Shown one piece after another: positions 40,715 to 50,200 of a stretch of 64,000 nucleotides of DNA (within the stretch, counting starts at the first letter, position 1; each line of letters opens with the position of its first letter). This DNA is from Solibacillus sp040274725. GTDB taxonomy: Bacteria > Bacillota > Bacilli > Bacillales_A > Planococcaceae. The notes below the pieces were generated by a model. That model had not been told where the DNA came from, ran no database searches, and saw only the letters and a program-made list of their open reading frames with translations. The position numbers were made by a program, and so were the translations under genes. The stretch covers positions 1-64,000 of the forward strand of contig JBEMAQ010000013.1 of NCBI GenBank assembly GCA_040274725.1, read 5' to 3'.

Positions 40715-42620
40715 CGTTTTTCGTAATTTCCGTAATTATGCGGCATTTTTTATGGCGAGCTTTTTTTCCGTTTTTGTCTTTTTTTTGTACACGATTTTGA
40801 TGTTTCATCCTGAAATTGAGCAAGGCTTTTTAGGTGAAATTCCAGTCGCTGGTATGGTTTTTGCGATTATTATTCTGATGCTGTTCTCGTGGTTTTTTAT
40901 TTTATACTCACTGCGGGCTTTTTTGTCTGCACGCTCAAAGGAATTTGCAATCCTGCTCCATTTAGGAATGGCACAGCGCCAACTCGGTAAGCTTGTCGTC
41001 ATTGAAACGATGATTATTGGCTTTCTTTCGAGTGTAAGTGGTATTTTGTTTGGCTTTGCGTTTTCGAAATTCTTTTTAATGATTGTCCGTGAAATTTTAG
41101 GACTAGAGCAATTAAATCTTTATATTTCATGGGAACCATTTGTGCTAACACTTTTTGTGTATTTAAGTGCGTTTATTGTGATTTCTTATGTGAGTGCGGT
41201 TTTTATACCAAATGTAAAAATTATTGATTTATTGCGCGGGTCAAAGCTTGTCGATGCCTCAGCAGCGTATTCTAAGCGTTTGGCCATCTTAGGTATCGCG
41301 CTCATTGTCATTAGCTATGGCTTAATGATGATTATAACGAAAACAACGCTGTTAGTATTGACGCTCATTATTCCGTTTACGATTGTGCTGGGGACGTATT
41401 TTTTCTTTACGGATTCAATTTTATTTTTGCTCGATTTACTGAAGCGTAAAAAACATTATTATTGGAAAAAGTCCCGTATGCTAACGATTGCTGAGCAGAC
41501 GCAAATGATGCGCAACAATGCAAAAATGTTTTTCATCGTGACATTTGTGTCAACACTTGCCTTTTTAACGGTCGGTGTACTGTCGGCAATGTCATCGTAT
41601 ACATCACAATACGATAAAATTAATCCGCTCGGCATGATTTATAAAGGCCATGTGGATAATCCGTATGAAAGTGAGCATGTGACATCGCTTGTCAAAGAGC
41701 TTGAGGCAAAGGAATTATCGTATCAAATGACGCGCTTTGTCGTGAAGCGTCAAACATCGAGCTTTACATCCAATCCTGTAGAAGTATTCAGGGAGACAGA
41801 TATTAATCATCTGCTATTTTCTTATGGCTATCCAATGGTACAGCTAGCTCAGGGGGAAGGGATGTTTATCGCCTTTTCTGAGGATGCGATGAAGGAGCTA
41901 AAATCTGTAAACGTCGATACGGTCTTACAGGAGAGTCATGTTCATTTATTTATTGATACCGTGTATCCTGAAATTATTTTCCCGACCTCGATTGTTAGTC
42001 AAAATTCGATTATTGTCAGTGATGAGGATTTTTTATTAATCAATCAACCCTTTATTCACTATCCATATGTTGAGTCAGGCTATCATCTGTTTACATTTGA
42101 TGTACCGAACTGGGTAGAGACGAAGGATATTGGTGTGAGTATTCAGGAGAAAATCCGAAAAGACTATCTTGAAAATAATGCGTATACATTGCCATTTTAT
42201 TTTGAGAATACCGGATTAAGTTATTCTTATATATTAGCCACATACTCATTATTTACACTTGTGGGAATTTTAGTAGTTGCGGTCTTTTTACTCGCAGCAG
42301 GTAGTTTTGTGTACTTTAAGCTGTATACAAATCTGGGACGTGAGAAAAAGCAATTTGATATGTTAAAGCGCATTGGGCTAACAGATTTAGAAATGAAAAA
42401 ATTAGTGACGCGCTATCTTGTGCCACAATTTTTCTTACCGTGGGGGCTAGCGCTTGTGCATAGTGCATTTGCCTTTTTCACGCTGCAATCCATTTTGCGT
42501 GATGTGCTGAACATTTGGATTGTGAAAGAGGTCGTTGTTGCGTTTAGTGTCTTTGTTGTCATACAGGTCGTCTATTTTTATTTAATTCGCTGGCGTTATT
42601 TAGCACATATTCGCGAGTGA
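40686..42620 (+). CDS. BceB-type ABC transporter permease
   Basis: A 644-residue permease with ten hydrophobic helices arranged 1 (about 17-37), 3-4 (to about 255), and the last group (about 515-640). A large extracytoplasmic domain (about 310-505) sits between helices 7 and 8, the BceB layout, and this is the peptide-contacting part in characterised systems. It also passes the signal to the BceS-type kinase. The GTG start is 8 bases behind GGAGGG inside the ATPase gene. No terminator was recognised after it. Confidence 0.93.
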   Translation: MTFLQFAYRNVFRNFRNYAAFFMASFFSVFVFFLYTILMFHPEIEQGFLGEIPVAGMVFAIIILMLFSWFFILYSLRAFLSARSKEFAILLHLGMAQRQLGKLVVIETMIIGFLSSVSGILFGFAFSKFFLMIVREILGLEQLNLYISWEPFVLTLFVYLSAFIVISYVSAVFIPNVKIIDLLRGSKLVDASAAYSKRLAILGIALIVISYGLMMIITKTTLLVLTLIIPFTIVLGTYFFFTDSILFLLDLLKRKKHYYWKKSRMLTIAEQTQMMRNNAKMFFIVTFVSTLAFLTVGVLSAMSSYTSQYDKINPLGMIYKGHVDNPYESEHVTSLVKELEAKELSYQMTRFVVKRQTSSFTSNPVEVFRETDINHLLFSYGYPMVQLAQGEGMFIAFSEDAMKELKSVNVDTVLQESHVHLFIDTVYPEIIFPTSIVSQNSIIVSDEDFLLINQPFIHYPYVESGYHLFTFDVPNWVETKDIGVSIQEKIRKDYLENNAYTLPFYFENTGLSYSYILATYSLFTLVGILVVAVFLLAAGSFVYFKLYTNLGREKKQFDMLKRIGLTDLEMKKLVTRYLVPQFFLPWGLALVHSAFAFFTLQSILRDVLNIWIVKEVVVAFSVFVVIQVVYFYLIRWRYLAHIRE

Positions 42621-42678
42621 TTGAGATAGAGAAAAATATTCATTTCTAACAAGAATTGTGTTTTTTCGAAAAAAATAA

Positions 42679-42707
42679 TTGTTTTATCAATATACTTATC
42701 TTATAAT
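42679..42707 (+). promoter_or_regulatory. sigma-A promoter of lcfB
   Basis: TTGTTT (42679-42684), 17-bp spacer, TATAAT (42702-42707), followed within about 11 bases by a palindromic operator candidate. Confidence 0.78.
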
Positions 42708-42717
42708 CTGATTAGAG

Positions 42718-42731
42718 TGAATATTAATTCA
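42718..42731 (+). promoter_or_regulatory. palindromic operator candidate upstream of lcfB
   Basis: TGAAT-ATTA-ATTCA just downstream of the lcfB promoter, same half-sites and 4-base centre as the operator at 8080-8099 before the crotonase gene. Suggests a common fatty-acid regulator, perhaps FadR-like (TetR family). Confidence 0.58.
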
Positions 42732-42823
42732 TTTTAGTCATTGGATAAGGCTATAAGTTTAGAAAATGGGGTCTAAATTTATAGCCGATTGCCGCTAATT
42801 GATTGCAAAAGGGGATGGGTGTA

Positions 42824-44374
42824 TTGAATTTAGTTGAAACAGTTAGACAACAGGCTTTCGAACAACCAGAAAAAATTGCGTATCATTTTGTAGGAAAGGA
42901 CACGTCATATGGCGAGTTCGAACAAACGGTAGGTCGCTTTGCAGCGGCACTCCAAAACTTAGGCGTACAAAAAGGGGATCATGTTGCGTTTTTACTAGGT
43001 AATACACCACATTATTTAATCTCTCTTTATGCTGTGATGCGCATCGGAGCAACAGCCATTCCAGTTAACCCAATGTATACGGCTGATGAAATTTCGTATA
43101 TTTTGAAAAACGGTGACGTGAAGGTTGTTATTGCGCTTGATTTATTATTACCACTTGTGGAAGCAGGGGTGCATGGATTGCCACAGGTGGAGCACTACAT
43201 TATTTGTGAGACAACACCAGACATTGGTGAAAAGGTTGCGGCGCTTAGTGACGCAGCCAAGCAAAAAACAACACTCTTTATGCAACTGTTATCGACAGCC
43301 GCTGCAAGCGTAGAGCCAGTCGTGGTGGCAGATGATGACACGGCCATTATTTTATATACATCAGGTACAACAGGGCATCCAAAAGGCGCGATGCTGACAC
43401 ATAAAAATTTATACTCAAATGCGCGTGATATCGGGCATTATCTGCAAATGACTACGGATGACCGCATCGTGGCGACATTGCCGGTATTCCATGTGTTTGC
43501 ATTAACGGTTGTAGTGAATGCACCTTTAATGAAAGGGGCAACAATTTTACTTGCACCACGCTTTAGTCCCGCGGAAATTTTTGATCTGGCGGCCAAGCAA
43601 AAGCCGACGATTTTTGCCGGTGTACCAACAATGTTCAACTTCTTATATCAATTTGAAGAGGGCGATGTAGCAGCGTTTTCGACATTGCGCCTCGCGATTT
43701 CAGGCGGTGCGTCGATGCCGGTGTCATTACTTTATAATTTCGAGGAAAAATTCAACGTGCGCCTATCAGAAGGCTACGGCTTATCAGAGGCGTCACCTGT
43801 AACATGTTTCAATCCAATTGACCGCAAGCGAAAAGCTGGCTCGATTGGTCCATCTATTGTCAATGTTGAAAATAAAGTGGTGGACCTAGAGGGCAACGAA
43901 ATACCGGTTGGCGAAGTAGGCGAGCTGATTGTGCGTGGACCAAATGTCATGAAGGGCTATTACAAAATGCCTGAAGATACAGCGAATGCGATTCGTGATG
44001 GCTGGCTTTACACAGGTGACCTAGCGAAACAGGATGAGGAAGGCTACTTCTATATTGTCGACCGCAAGAAGGATATGATTATCGTCGGTGGCTTCAATGT
44101 GTATCCACGTGAGGTGGAGGAAGTACTGTATGCACATCCAAATGTTGTGGAGGCAGCAGTTGTCGGATTCCCGGACAAGGACTTTGGCGAGGCGGTGCAT
44201 GCGTATGTTGTACTGAAGGACCAGACGATGACAGTAGAGGCATTACGAGCATACTGTGCAGAGCATATCGTGAAATATAAAGTACCATCAGTCATTGAAG
44301 TGTTAGATGAATTGCCAAAAAATACGACAGGAAAAATACTACGCCGCACATTGCGTGATTCGGCGACAGTATAA
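42824..44374 (+). CDS. lcfB: long-chain fatty-acid CoA ligase
   Basis: A 516-residue adenylate-forming enzyme (B. subtilis LcfB/YhfL: 513) that activates fatty acids with ATP and CoA for beta-oxidation. Core motifs are ILYTSGTTGHPKGAMLTHKN (about 181-200), GYGLSEASPV near 320, the hinge YTGDLAKQDEEGYFYIVDRKK near 398-418 and the catalytic Lys in PKNTTGKILRR near 502. I chose TTG 42824 because AAAAGGGGATGG is well spaced and the resulting N-terminus MNLVET fits the family; ATG 42815 abuts the site. An operator candidate lies at its promoter. Confidence 0.94.
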   Translation: MNLVETVRQQAFEQPEKIAYHFVGKDTSYGEFEQTVGRFAAALQNLGVQKGDHVAFLLGNTPHYLISLYAVMRIGATAIPVNPMYTADEISYILKNGDVKVVIALDLLLPLVEAGVHGLPQVEHYIICETTPDIGEKVAALSDAAKQKTTLFMQLLSTAAASVEPVVVADDDTAIILYTSGTTGHPKGAMLTHKNLYSNARDIGHYLQMTTDDRIVATLPVFHVFALTVVVNAPLMKGATILLAPRFSPAEIFDLAAKQKPTIFAGVPTMFNFLYQFEEGDVAAFSTLRLAISGGASMPVSLLYNFEEKFNVRLSEGYGLSEASPVTCFNPIDRKRKAGSIGPSIVNVENKVVDLEGNEIPVGEVGELIVRGPNVMKGYYKMPEDTANAIRDGWLYTGDLAKQDEEGYFYIVDRKKDMIIVGGFNVYPREVEEVLYAHPNVVEAAVVGFPDKDFGEAVHAYVVLKDQTMTVEALRAYCAEHIVKYKVPSVIEVLDELPKNTTGKILRRTLRDSATV

Positions 44375-44476
44375 TAGCGTGAGAGAGTGCAAAATGTGCA
44401 TTCTCTTTTTATTTTGTGAAAAATTTGAAACTATTTTGAATCCAGGTCCGTCAAAGTCGCGAGAAGGAGGTGCCAA

Positions 44477-45004
44477 ATGCTTACAAACCAAGAAATGCAG
44501 CAAGTGATGGATGAGTATGCGGGCTATCTTGTCCAGCTCAGCTATCTATACGTGAAAGACGTGCAGCTTGCAGAGGATATTGTGCAGGAATCATTCATTA
44601 AATATTTTAAAGCACCAGAAAATTTTGAGCGGCGTGCAACGTTAAAAACCTATTTATCACGCATCGTTATACATACAAGTTTAGATTATTTGAGGAGCTG
44701 GCAGGCAAGAAAGCGCATGTTGCTAAAGCTTGTACAGCACGAGCCAAAATCATTTGTCGCCACACCAGCAGATGCACTTCAACACAAGCTCGAGCAAACT
44801 GAGCTTATGCAGCATGTGCTCGCGCTGTCGCTAAAATATCGCGAGGTCATTATTTTATTTTATTACGAGGAAATGACGTCACTTGAAATTGCGGAGCTAC
44901 TCACAATTTCTGAGAATACGGTCAAAACAAGACTACGCCGTGCACGTGAGCAACTAAAGGCACGAATGAATGAGCAGGACTGGGAGGTGTTACAGGATGA
45001 ATAA
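44477..45004 (+). CDS. ECF sigma factor
   Basis: A 175-residue sigma-70-like factor with region 2 (about 10-75, YLYVKDVQLAEDIVQESFIK) and region 4 (about 118-165, LSLKYREVIILFYYEEMT, ISENTVKTRLRRAREQLK), joined by a linker of about 40 residues. It directs RNA polymerase to a small regulon when released by its partner. Strong AGAAGGAGGTG precedes the ATG. The next gene starts inside its last codons (ATGAATAA), so the pair is translated together; the target promoter could not be identified. Confidence 0.94.
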   Translation: MLTNQEMQQVMDEYAGYLVQLSYLYVKDVQLAEDIVQESFIKYFKAPENFERRATLKTYLSRIVIHTSLDYLRSWQARKRMLLKLVQHEPKSFVATPADALQHKLEQTELMQHVLALSLKYREVIILFYYEEMTSLEIAELLTISENTVKTRLRRAREQLKARMNEQDWEVLQDE

Positions 45005-46508
45005 ATTTCAGCGTGAGCGCGCAGCGTTTTTTAGTACGTACCGTTTTTCAGAGGACAACAAGCAGCAAATAATAAAGCAAGTGCATAAGCACAACAAACG
45101 ACCGAAATGGATGTGGCTTGTCGTAAGCTTTGCGGTAATTTTTCTTGTAGTTGCTGGACTGACTGTAAATAAGGATTTTCAGCAGCAACAAACGGCTTCC
45201 TTCACTGAGGCGTCTGTCCTTACTGCCTTTAAAGCGGTGTACGGTTTAATGCCAGAGGACAATATGGAAGTGCTCGATGTGAAACTGCCGTATAAAACGA
45301 AAAATGATGCACTTGTCATTGTACGCGTCATTGATTCAGACTATGTGCGTGTGCAGCATATGCAGTTTGTCGCTGACGAATGGCGTTTTTTGGATGCTAG
45401 TACGGCAGTGTCGATTAGAGAAGAAGAGTATCCGCAATACTGGATGTATGTGGAGGACGAAATAGTCCAGTATTTTGCGGGCGTTGTGCGGGATGAGGCG
45501 GTGGGTACAGTCTATGTAGGGCAGCAGCGGGCGGAATTTTATGAGCTAGAGGGCGGTGCGCGTTTTTGGATTGGAGAGGCACTGACAGCAGGTTCTCCGG
45601 TATTTTACGACCGCGGTAGTGAGCGCGAGCGTGTGGCTTCTTATCCGATTACGTGGGGAGATTTAACCATTCCCTATTTAGAAGCAATCGGTAATGAATA
45701 TACCGCGTCTTTTTCTAGTAACACGATGGAAAAAGGCAATGGGGAATATACAAAATATCCTGTGGTCATTGATCCATATTACTATGCGACAAATCGCTAT
45801 GCGGACGGGGATGTAGTCGTTGTGAATGTGGACGGAGAGGAACAGCTGACACGTATTATTACCGAGCAAAATTATAATTTATCTATTCGAGAAGGCACGA
45901 TTTTATTTAATAATCGCATGTTTGATACCAAATATACATGGGCACATTTTAACGGAGATAATACGATTTACACGAATGAACAAACCGAATATGACATGAT
46001 ACAACCGGATGAAGTATTCGTCATGCCGGATAACTGGGCGAGTGATGGCGTGAGAGGGCCAATCAAAAAAGAGCAGATTGGTGGGAAGGTGTTAGGCTAC
46101 TCGGTGATGGATGTACCAGAGCCATGGACAGTTGAGGAAAAGACACTGTACAAAAAATTCGCCGCAGCACACGATACTAAAGAATTAAAAAATGTACCGC
46201 CTCAGCAAATCGTCCGCCTGCAACGCTATGCCGAATATATCGGTGACTACGAAACAATGTACGCGCTTTATTCAAAGACGAGCAAGCGTAAAACTTATAA
46301 GGAATGGCTTGAGACCGCTAGTTTATTAACGACAAAACAAGCAAAGCAGCAACTTATTCATGAGGCCATTTTAGCAGAAGAAATGATATTAAATGAAGAA
46401 ACCAATCATCTTGAAGCATCGTCAAAGCGACCATTTACATTTAAAATGGAGCAGGAGGATGATGTGTGGAAAGTATTTTATGATACAGTACGAGTTATTT
46501 ATCAATAA
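44997..46508 (+). CDS. membrane anti-sigma-like protein with inactive signal-peptidase-like domain
   Basis: A 503-residue protein coupled to the ECF sigma gene. Layout: short cytoplasmic part (1-33) where an anti-sigma contact would lie, one membrane helix (about 34-55, MWLVVSFAVIFLVVAGLTV) and a large extracytoplasmic region. Residues about 240-375 resemble a signal peptidase I fold. YADGDVVVVN fits the first beta strand, LTRIITEQ fits the KRIIGLPG segment, GTILFNNR fits its YINGK strand, and PDEVFVMPDNWASD plus KKEQIGGKV fit the late GDNR box. The catalytic Lys position is Thr and no catalytic Ser is seen (DPYYYATN), so it is probably a pseudoenzyme. ATG 44997 follows GGGAGG. Confidence 0.78.
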   Translation: MNKFQRERAAFFSTYRFSEDNKQQIIKQVHKHNKRPKWMWLVVSFAVIFLVVAGLTVNKDFQQQQTASFTEASVLTAFKAVYGLMPEDNMEVLDVKLPYKTKNDALVIVRVIDSDYVRVQHMQFVADEWRFLDASTAVSIREEEYPQYWMYVEDEIVQYFAGVVRDEAVGTVYVGQQRAEFYELEGGARFWIGEALTAGSPVFYDRGSERERVASYPITWGDLTIPYLEAIGNEYTASFSSNTMEKGNGEYTKYPVVIDPYYYATNRYADGDVVVVNVDGEEQLTRIITEQNYNLSIREGTILFNNRMFDTKYTWAHFNGDNTIYTNEQTEYDMIQPDEVFVMPDNWASDGVRGPIKKEQIGGKVLGYSVMDVPEPWTVEEKTLYKKFAAAHDTKELKNVPPQQIVRLQRYAEYIGDYETMYALYSKTSKRKTYKEWLETASLLTTKQAKQQLIHEAILAEEMILNEETNHLEASSKRPFTFKMEQEDDVWKVFYDTVRVIYQ

Positions 46509-46536
46509 AAAACGCAGCCTGAAAAGCTGCGTTTTT
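46507..46536 (+). terminator. intrinsic terminator of the sigma operon
   Basis: AAAAACGCAGC pairs with GCTGCGTTTTT around a 6-base loop, starting within the stop codon of the membrane partner gene. Confidence 0.88.
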
Positions 46537-47142
46537 GTGTGCAGTGAAATAGAGCACCGAAAAAAATGCGGGGATAAAAGATGTTCAGGTAATTTTATTT
46601 TAAAAATTCCTCATTTGGCGGAAATGGACATACAACATATTTGTAATTAAGTGACAACCGATAGAAATGATGCAACTAGGTGATTAAATGAATTCGAAAA
46701 GCAAAAATATAATAGGTATCCCATCTTATTTACTAGTAAAAGAGGCTGCAAATAGTGAGGGAATACGTGTGTTTTTCAATAAAAATAGCCTTTTTCGATG
46801 AAAATCTAAGGGAAAGACTCTTGAAAATGTCTCTTGATGCGCTAGGTGATAAAATTAGAGATTTTTGCTAACTGGCTGAAAAAAGAGGAGATCAACTGGA
46901 GGGAAAGTATACTTTTTACTAAAAAAGCATGTGTTTCTTGAGGGAAATTGCAATTTTTTTGTGGGAGAAAAGTCCTTTTTTATTTTCTGTTTTGATAGTA
47001 ATTGATGATTTTCGGGGCAGGGTTAATGGATATGGTTGATAAATAACGAGTTGATACTTATTTTAGGATAAGTTGTATATGGATTTCGCCAAATGATGTA
47101 TTTTGCATTTGAAATTTTGTGCAGCGTTAATTTTGCTTAAAG
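46537..47142. other. 606-base stretch without a confident gene
   Basis: AT-rich, no recognised protein, RNA or repeat. One 37-codon frame at 46688-46801 (+) has AGGTGAT shortly before its ATG and encodes a Lys/Asn-rich peptide with no match I recognise; too weak to call a gene. A plus-strand frame at 46393-46650 is a shadow of the anti-sigma-like gene and its terminator. Confidence 0.5.
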
Positions 47143-47177
47143 AAAAAACGCAGCTCGTCACCGTGAGCCGCGTTTTT
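47143..47177 (-). terminator. intrinsic terminator of the NEAT/SLH protein gene
   Basis: On the minus strand AAAAACGCGGCTC pairs with GAGCTGCGTTTTTT (one mismatch) around an 8-base loop, with a T-run; it lies about 50 bases after the stop codon. Confidence 0.85.
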
Positions 47178-47226
47178 GTATGCAATGAATATGCCGGTTC
47201 ATTGCGAGTAAAGAGGTATGGATGAA

Positions 47227-50200
47227 TTAGTCTAATAAACCAACTAAGTCAGCCGCATTTTTCAAGATTTTTGCCATTTGCGCACGTGTTAAGTTTGCTT
47301 TCGGGTTCACTTTCCCGTCGCTACCTGTCATGATGCCTTGTGCTTGTAATTCAGCTAATGCTTCTTTTGCATAGTCTGCTACTTTTGCGTTGTCTTTGAA
47401 GTTGAGTGCATCGGCTGTTGTTTTATTTGTGTAGCCTTTATATTGCAGCATACGGTGAATCATCACCGCTGCTTGCTGACGTGTAATTTTATCACCTGGC
47501 TTGAAATTCGTCTCGCTCACACCTGTAATAATACCAAGCTCAGCTAATGCTTGTACTTCTGCTGCGTACCATTTGCCTTGTACATCTTTGAATTTCGTTT
47601 CAGTTGTCGATGAAATGCCTAGTGCACGTGCCACCATTACGGCGAACTGAGCACGCGTCATGCTTGCGTTCGGGCTAAATGTATTTTCTGTTGTCCCTGT
47701 CGTAATACCAGCTGCGTGCAGGGCAAGGATGTCGTCTTTACTATATACGCCACCAATGTCCTTAAACGGATTAGCGGTTGTTGTTGCCACTGGATTAGCT
47801 GACTTCGCTGGTACATTATATTTGAAGAATAATGTATACGCGCCGTAGCCAAGGTCACCTGAGTCAACAAAGATTTTTGTAATGCCGTCTTTGTCCTGCA
47901 CAAGAGGGAAGCGGATTACGCGTACTTGATCCATTTTTTCACCTGTTGAGCTGACAACATCAATATCAACGTATTTCCCGTCTGCATCGATCAATTGTAG
48001 TTTCGCAAAGCCATACGCTTTACCTGTAAGCGTCATTTCGACAAACTCGTTCCCATTCTCTGTTACGTAAATCGCATCTGAGAAATACGGCGCTAAATAG
48101 TTGCCGATAAAGTCAGCCATTGGACCGTTCGGATCTGCGGTCATTGTGTAGGTCATTGTTACGCGGCCGTCTTTAGAAGCTGCTTGAACCACTTCTTGTT
48201 TTGGCAGCTCTGCACCGACTTTTGCTTCTAATGTACGTGTTTTTGTCGTTGCGATAAGTGTTAAATTCTCAAGTGATTCCACTGTGAATGATAAAACATT
48301 TGTATTTGCGACTGTTGTTAAGGAAGCGGATTTATTTTTCTTATCCCAACGCGCAATTTCTTTCTCGCCTTGTTTTACGATAAATGTATCTAAATCTGTT
48401 TCCGTCATCAGTGTGACATCGACATTGTATTTGCCATTTACAAGCTTCGCCGAAATCTTTTTCGCATATGTGACAATCGCGCTTGCTTCAGCAGGGATTA
48501 TGAATTTCACATCACCTTCCGATACGATTTGTGGTGTAATCGTTTGAACCGCTGTAATGCCACCAGTTCCTGCAGCAGCGGCATTTTTTAGCTGCTCCTC
48601 AGATAATTCAAATGTGAATAATAGATCATACGCACCATAGCCAAGGTCACCAGAGTCTACGTGAATTGTCACGTCTTTTGTCGCTGGGAAGCGGATGACA
48701 CGTACTTGATCCATTTTCTCGCCTTCAGAGCTAATGACTTTATAGCCACCTGTGACACGTAGATTTTGGAAGCCATAAGCTTTCCCTGTTAGTGTTAATT
48801 CAATGTAGTTTTTGCCACCTACTGTCACAAGCTCTGCATTAGAGAAATAAGGCGTCATATAATTTGTCATAAAGTCCGCCATTGGACCATTTGGATCTGA
48901 AACCATTTTGTAGTTAATTGATTCACGGTTTTCAACGTCACTCGCTGCTGGTGGAGTCACGACTGAACCGCCAACAGCGCCACCGCCCGTTACTGTACCA
49001 GTACCTGGAGTGGATGGTGTTGTTGTATTGGCGATTGTTTTGTCTACCTCAACAGCTGGTGTTGCGACTACTGTTTTGTCATTTGTATCAACGGCTTCGA
49101 ACGTAATACCTTCGAGTGAATCCGTTTCAAACGTAATTTCATCTGTGTTTGATGCAAAGAATGGCAGTAAGGATGCGACACGTGCTGTAAGAGAAGAGGC
49201 TGTCCATATGCCTAATTCCTTGCCATCTTTCATTACACGTAATTTTTTTACACCCGATTTTGGTTTAATTTTAAAGTGCACTTCGAACGTATTGTTGTCT
49301 TTTACTTTAATTGTTGGCTTATCAATCATTTCTTTAATGGTATTAATGACCGCTTGTACTTCTGGTTGTGTTGCTGTACCGAAAGTAAAGAGAATTGTGG
49401 TTGGTGTGTTTTTCGCTACTTTTAAGTCAGTAGGTTTTGTAATAATCGCATTTGCGTTATTGCTTGGTTTTGATGGTGGTACAACCACGTTTTCAGCTGG
49501 TTTTTCAACAGGCTTTTCTGGTGTTGTAGGTTTTTGCTCCACAACTAACTGCTCATCTGTCACGCCAAATGTAAACGTTAAATCATAAATACCATATTCG
49601 CCCGCATCGACACGGTGTGTACTTGCTTTTGCCGCTGGGATACGAATCACACGTACCTGGTCTAACTTTTCACCTGTAGATGAAATCCACTCCGCACCTT
49701 GGAACGAAACAACCCCATATGCTTTGCCGATTAATGTTAATTCAATATACTTTTTATTATTCACTGTCACAAGCTGCGCGTTTGTGAAGTATGGTTTTAA
49801 GTAGTTTTCAATAAAGCTACCCGGCACAGAACCGAACGTACCAGGAGTGACCTCGACCGCTGTGAAGCTATGTGTCACATTAATTGGTGCAGTAGGTTGT
49901 TCAGGCTTAGGATCTACAGGATTTGTAGGCTGTTCAGGCTCAGGATCAACAGGGTTAGTAGGTTCTTCTGTAATGTCCAGCACTTCATATCCAGTAACTT
50001 CTGCACCAATCACCGTTTCAATACTACCAGTCGCAGTACCTGAAACACCGTCTACATAGAAGAAGAGGTGATCTAAGTTATCTACTGTAAAGGTAAGTGT
50101 TGTTTCTGCACCATTTGTTGTGTTAACAGTAGCGACTTCTTGCCCATTTTGTGCTACGAATAAGCGGTCTGTACGAACTGGGTTTACTTGTAATGTTACC

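Noticed and set aside
46688..46801. 37-codon frame with an AGGTGAT upstream
   Set aside because: No similarity, atypical Lys/Asn-rich composition in an AT-rich spacer; too short to support without expression data.
49010..49588. 192-codon plus-strand frame opposite the NEAT/SLH gene
   Set aside because: Antisense shadow of a repetitive Thr/Val-rich coding sequence; no start signal.
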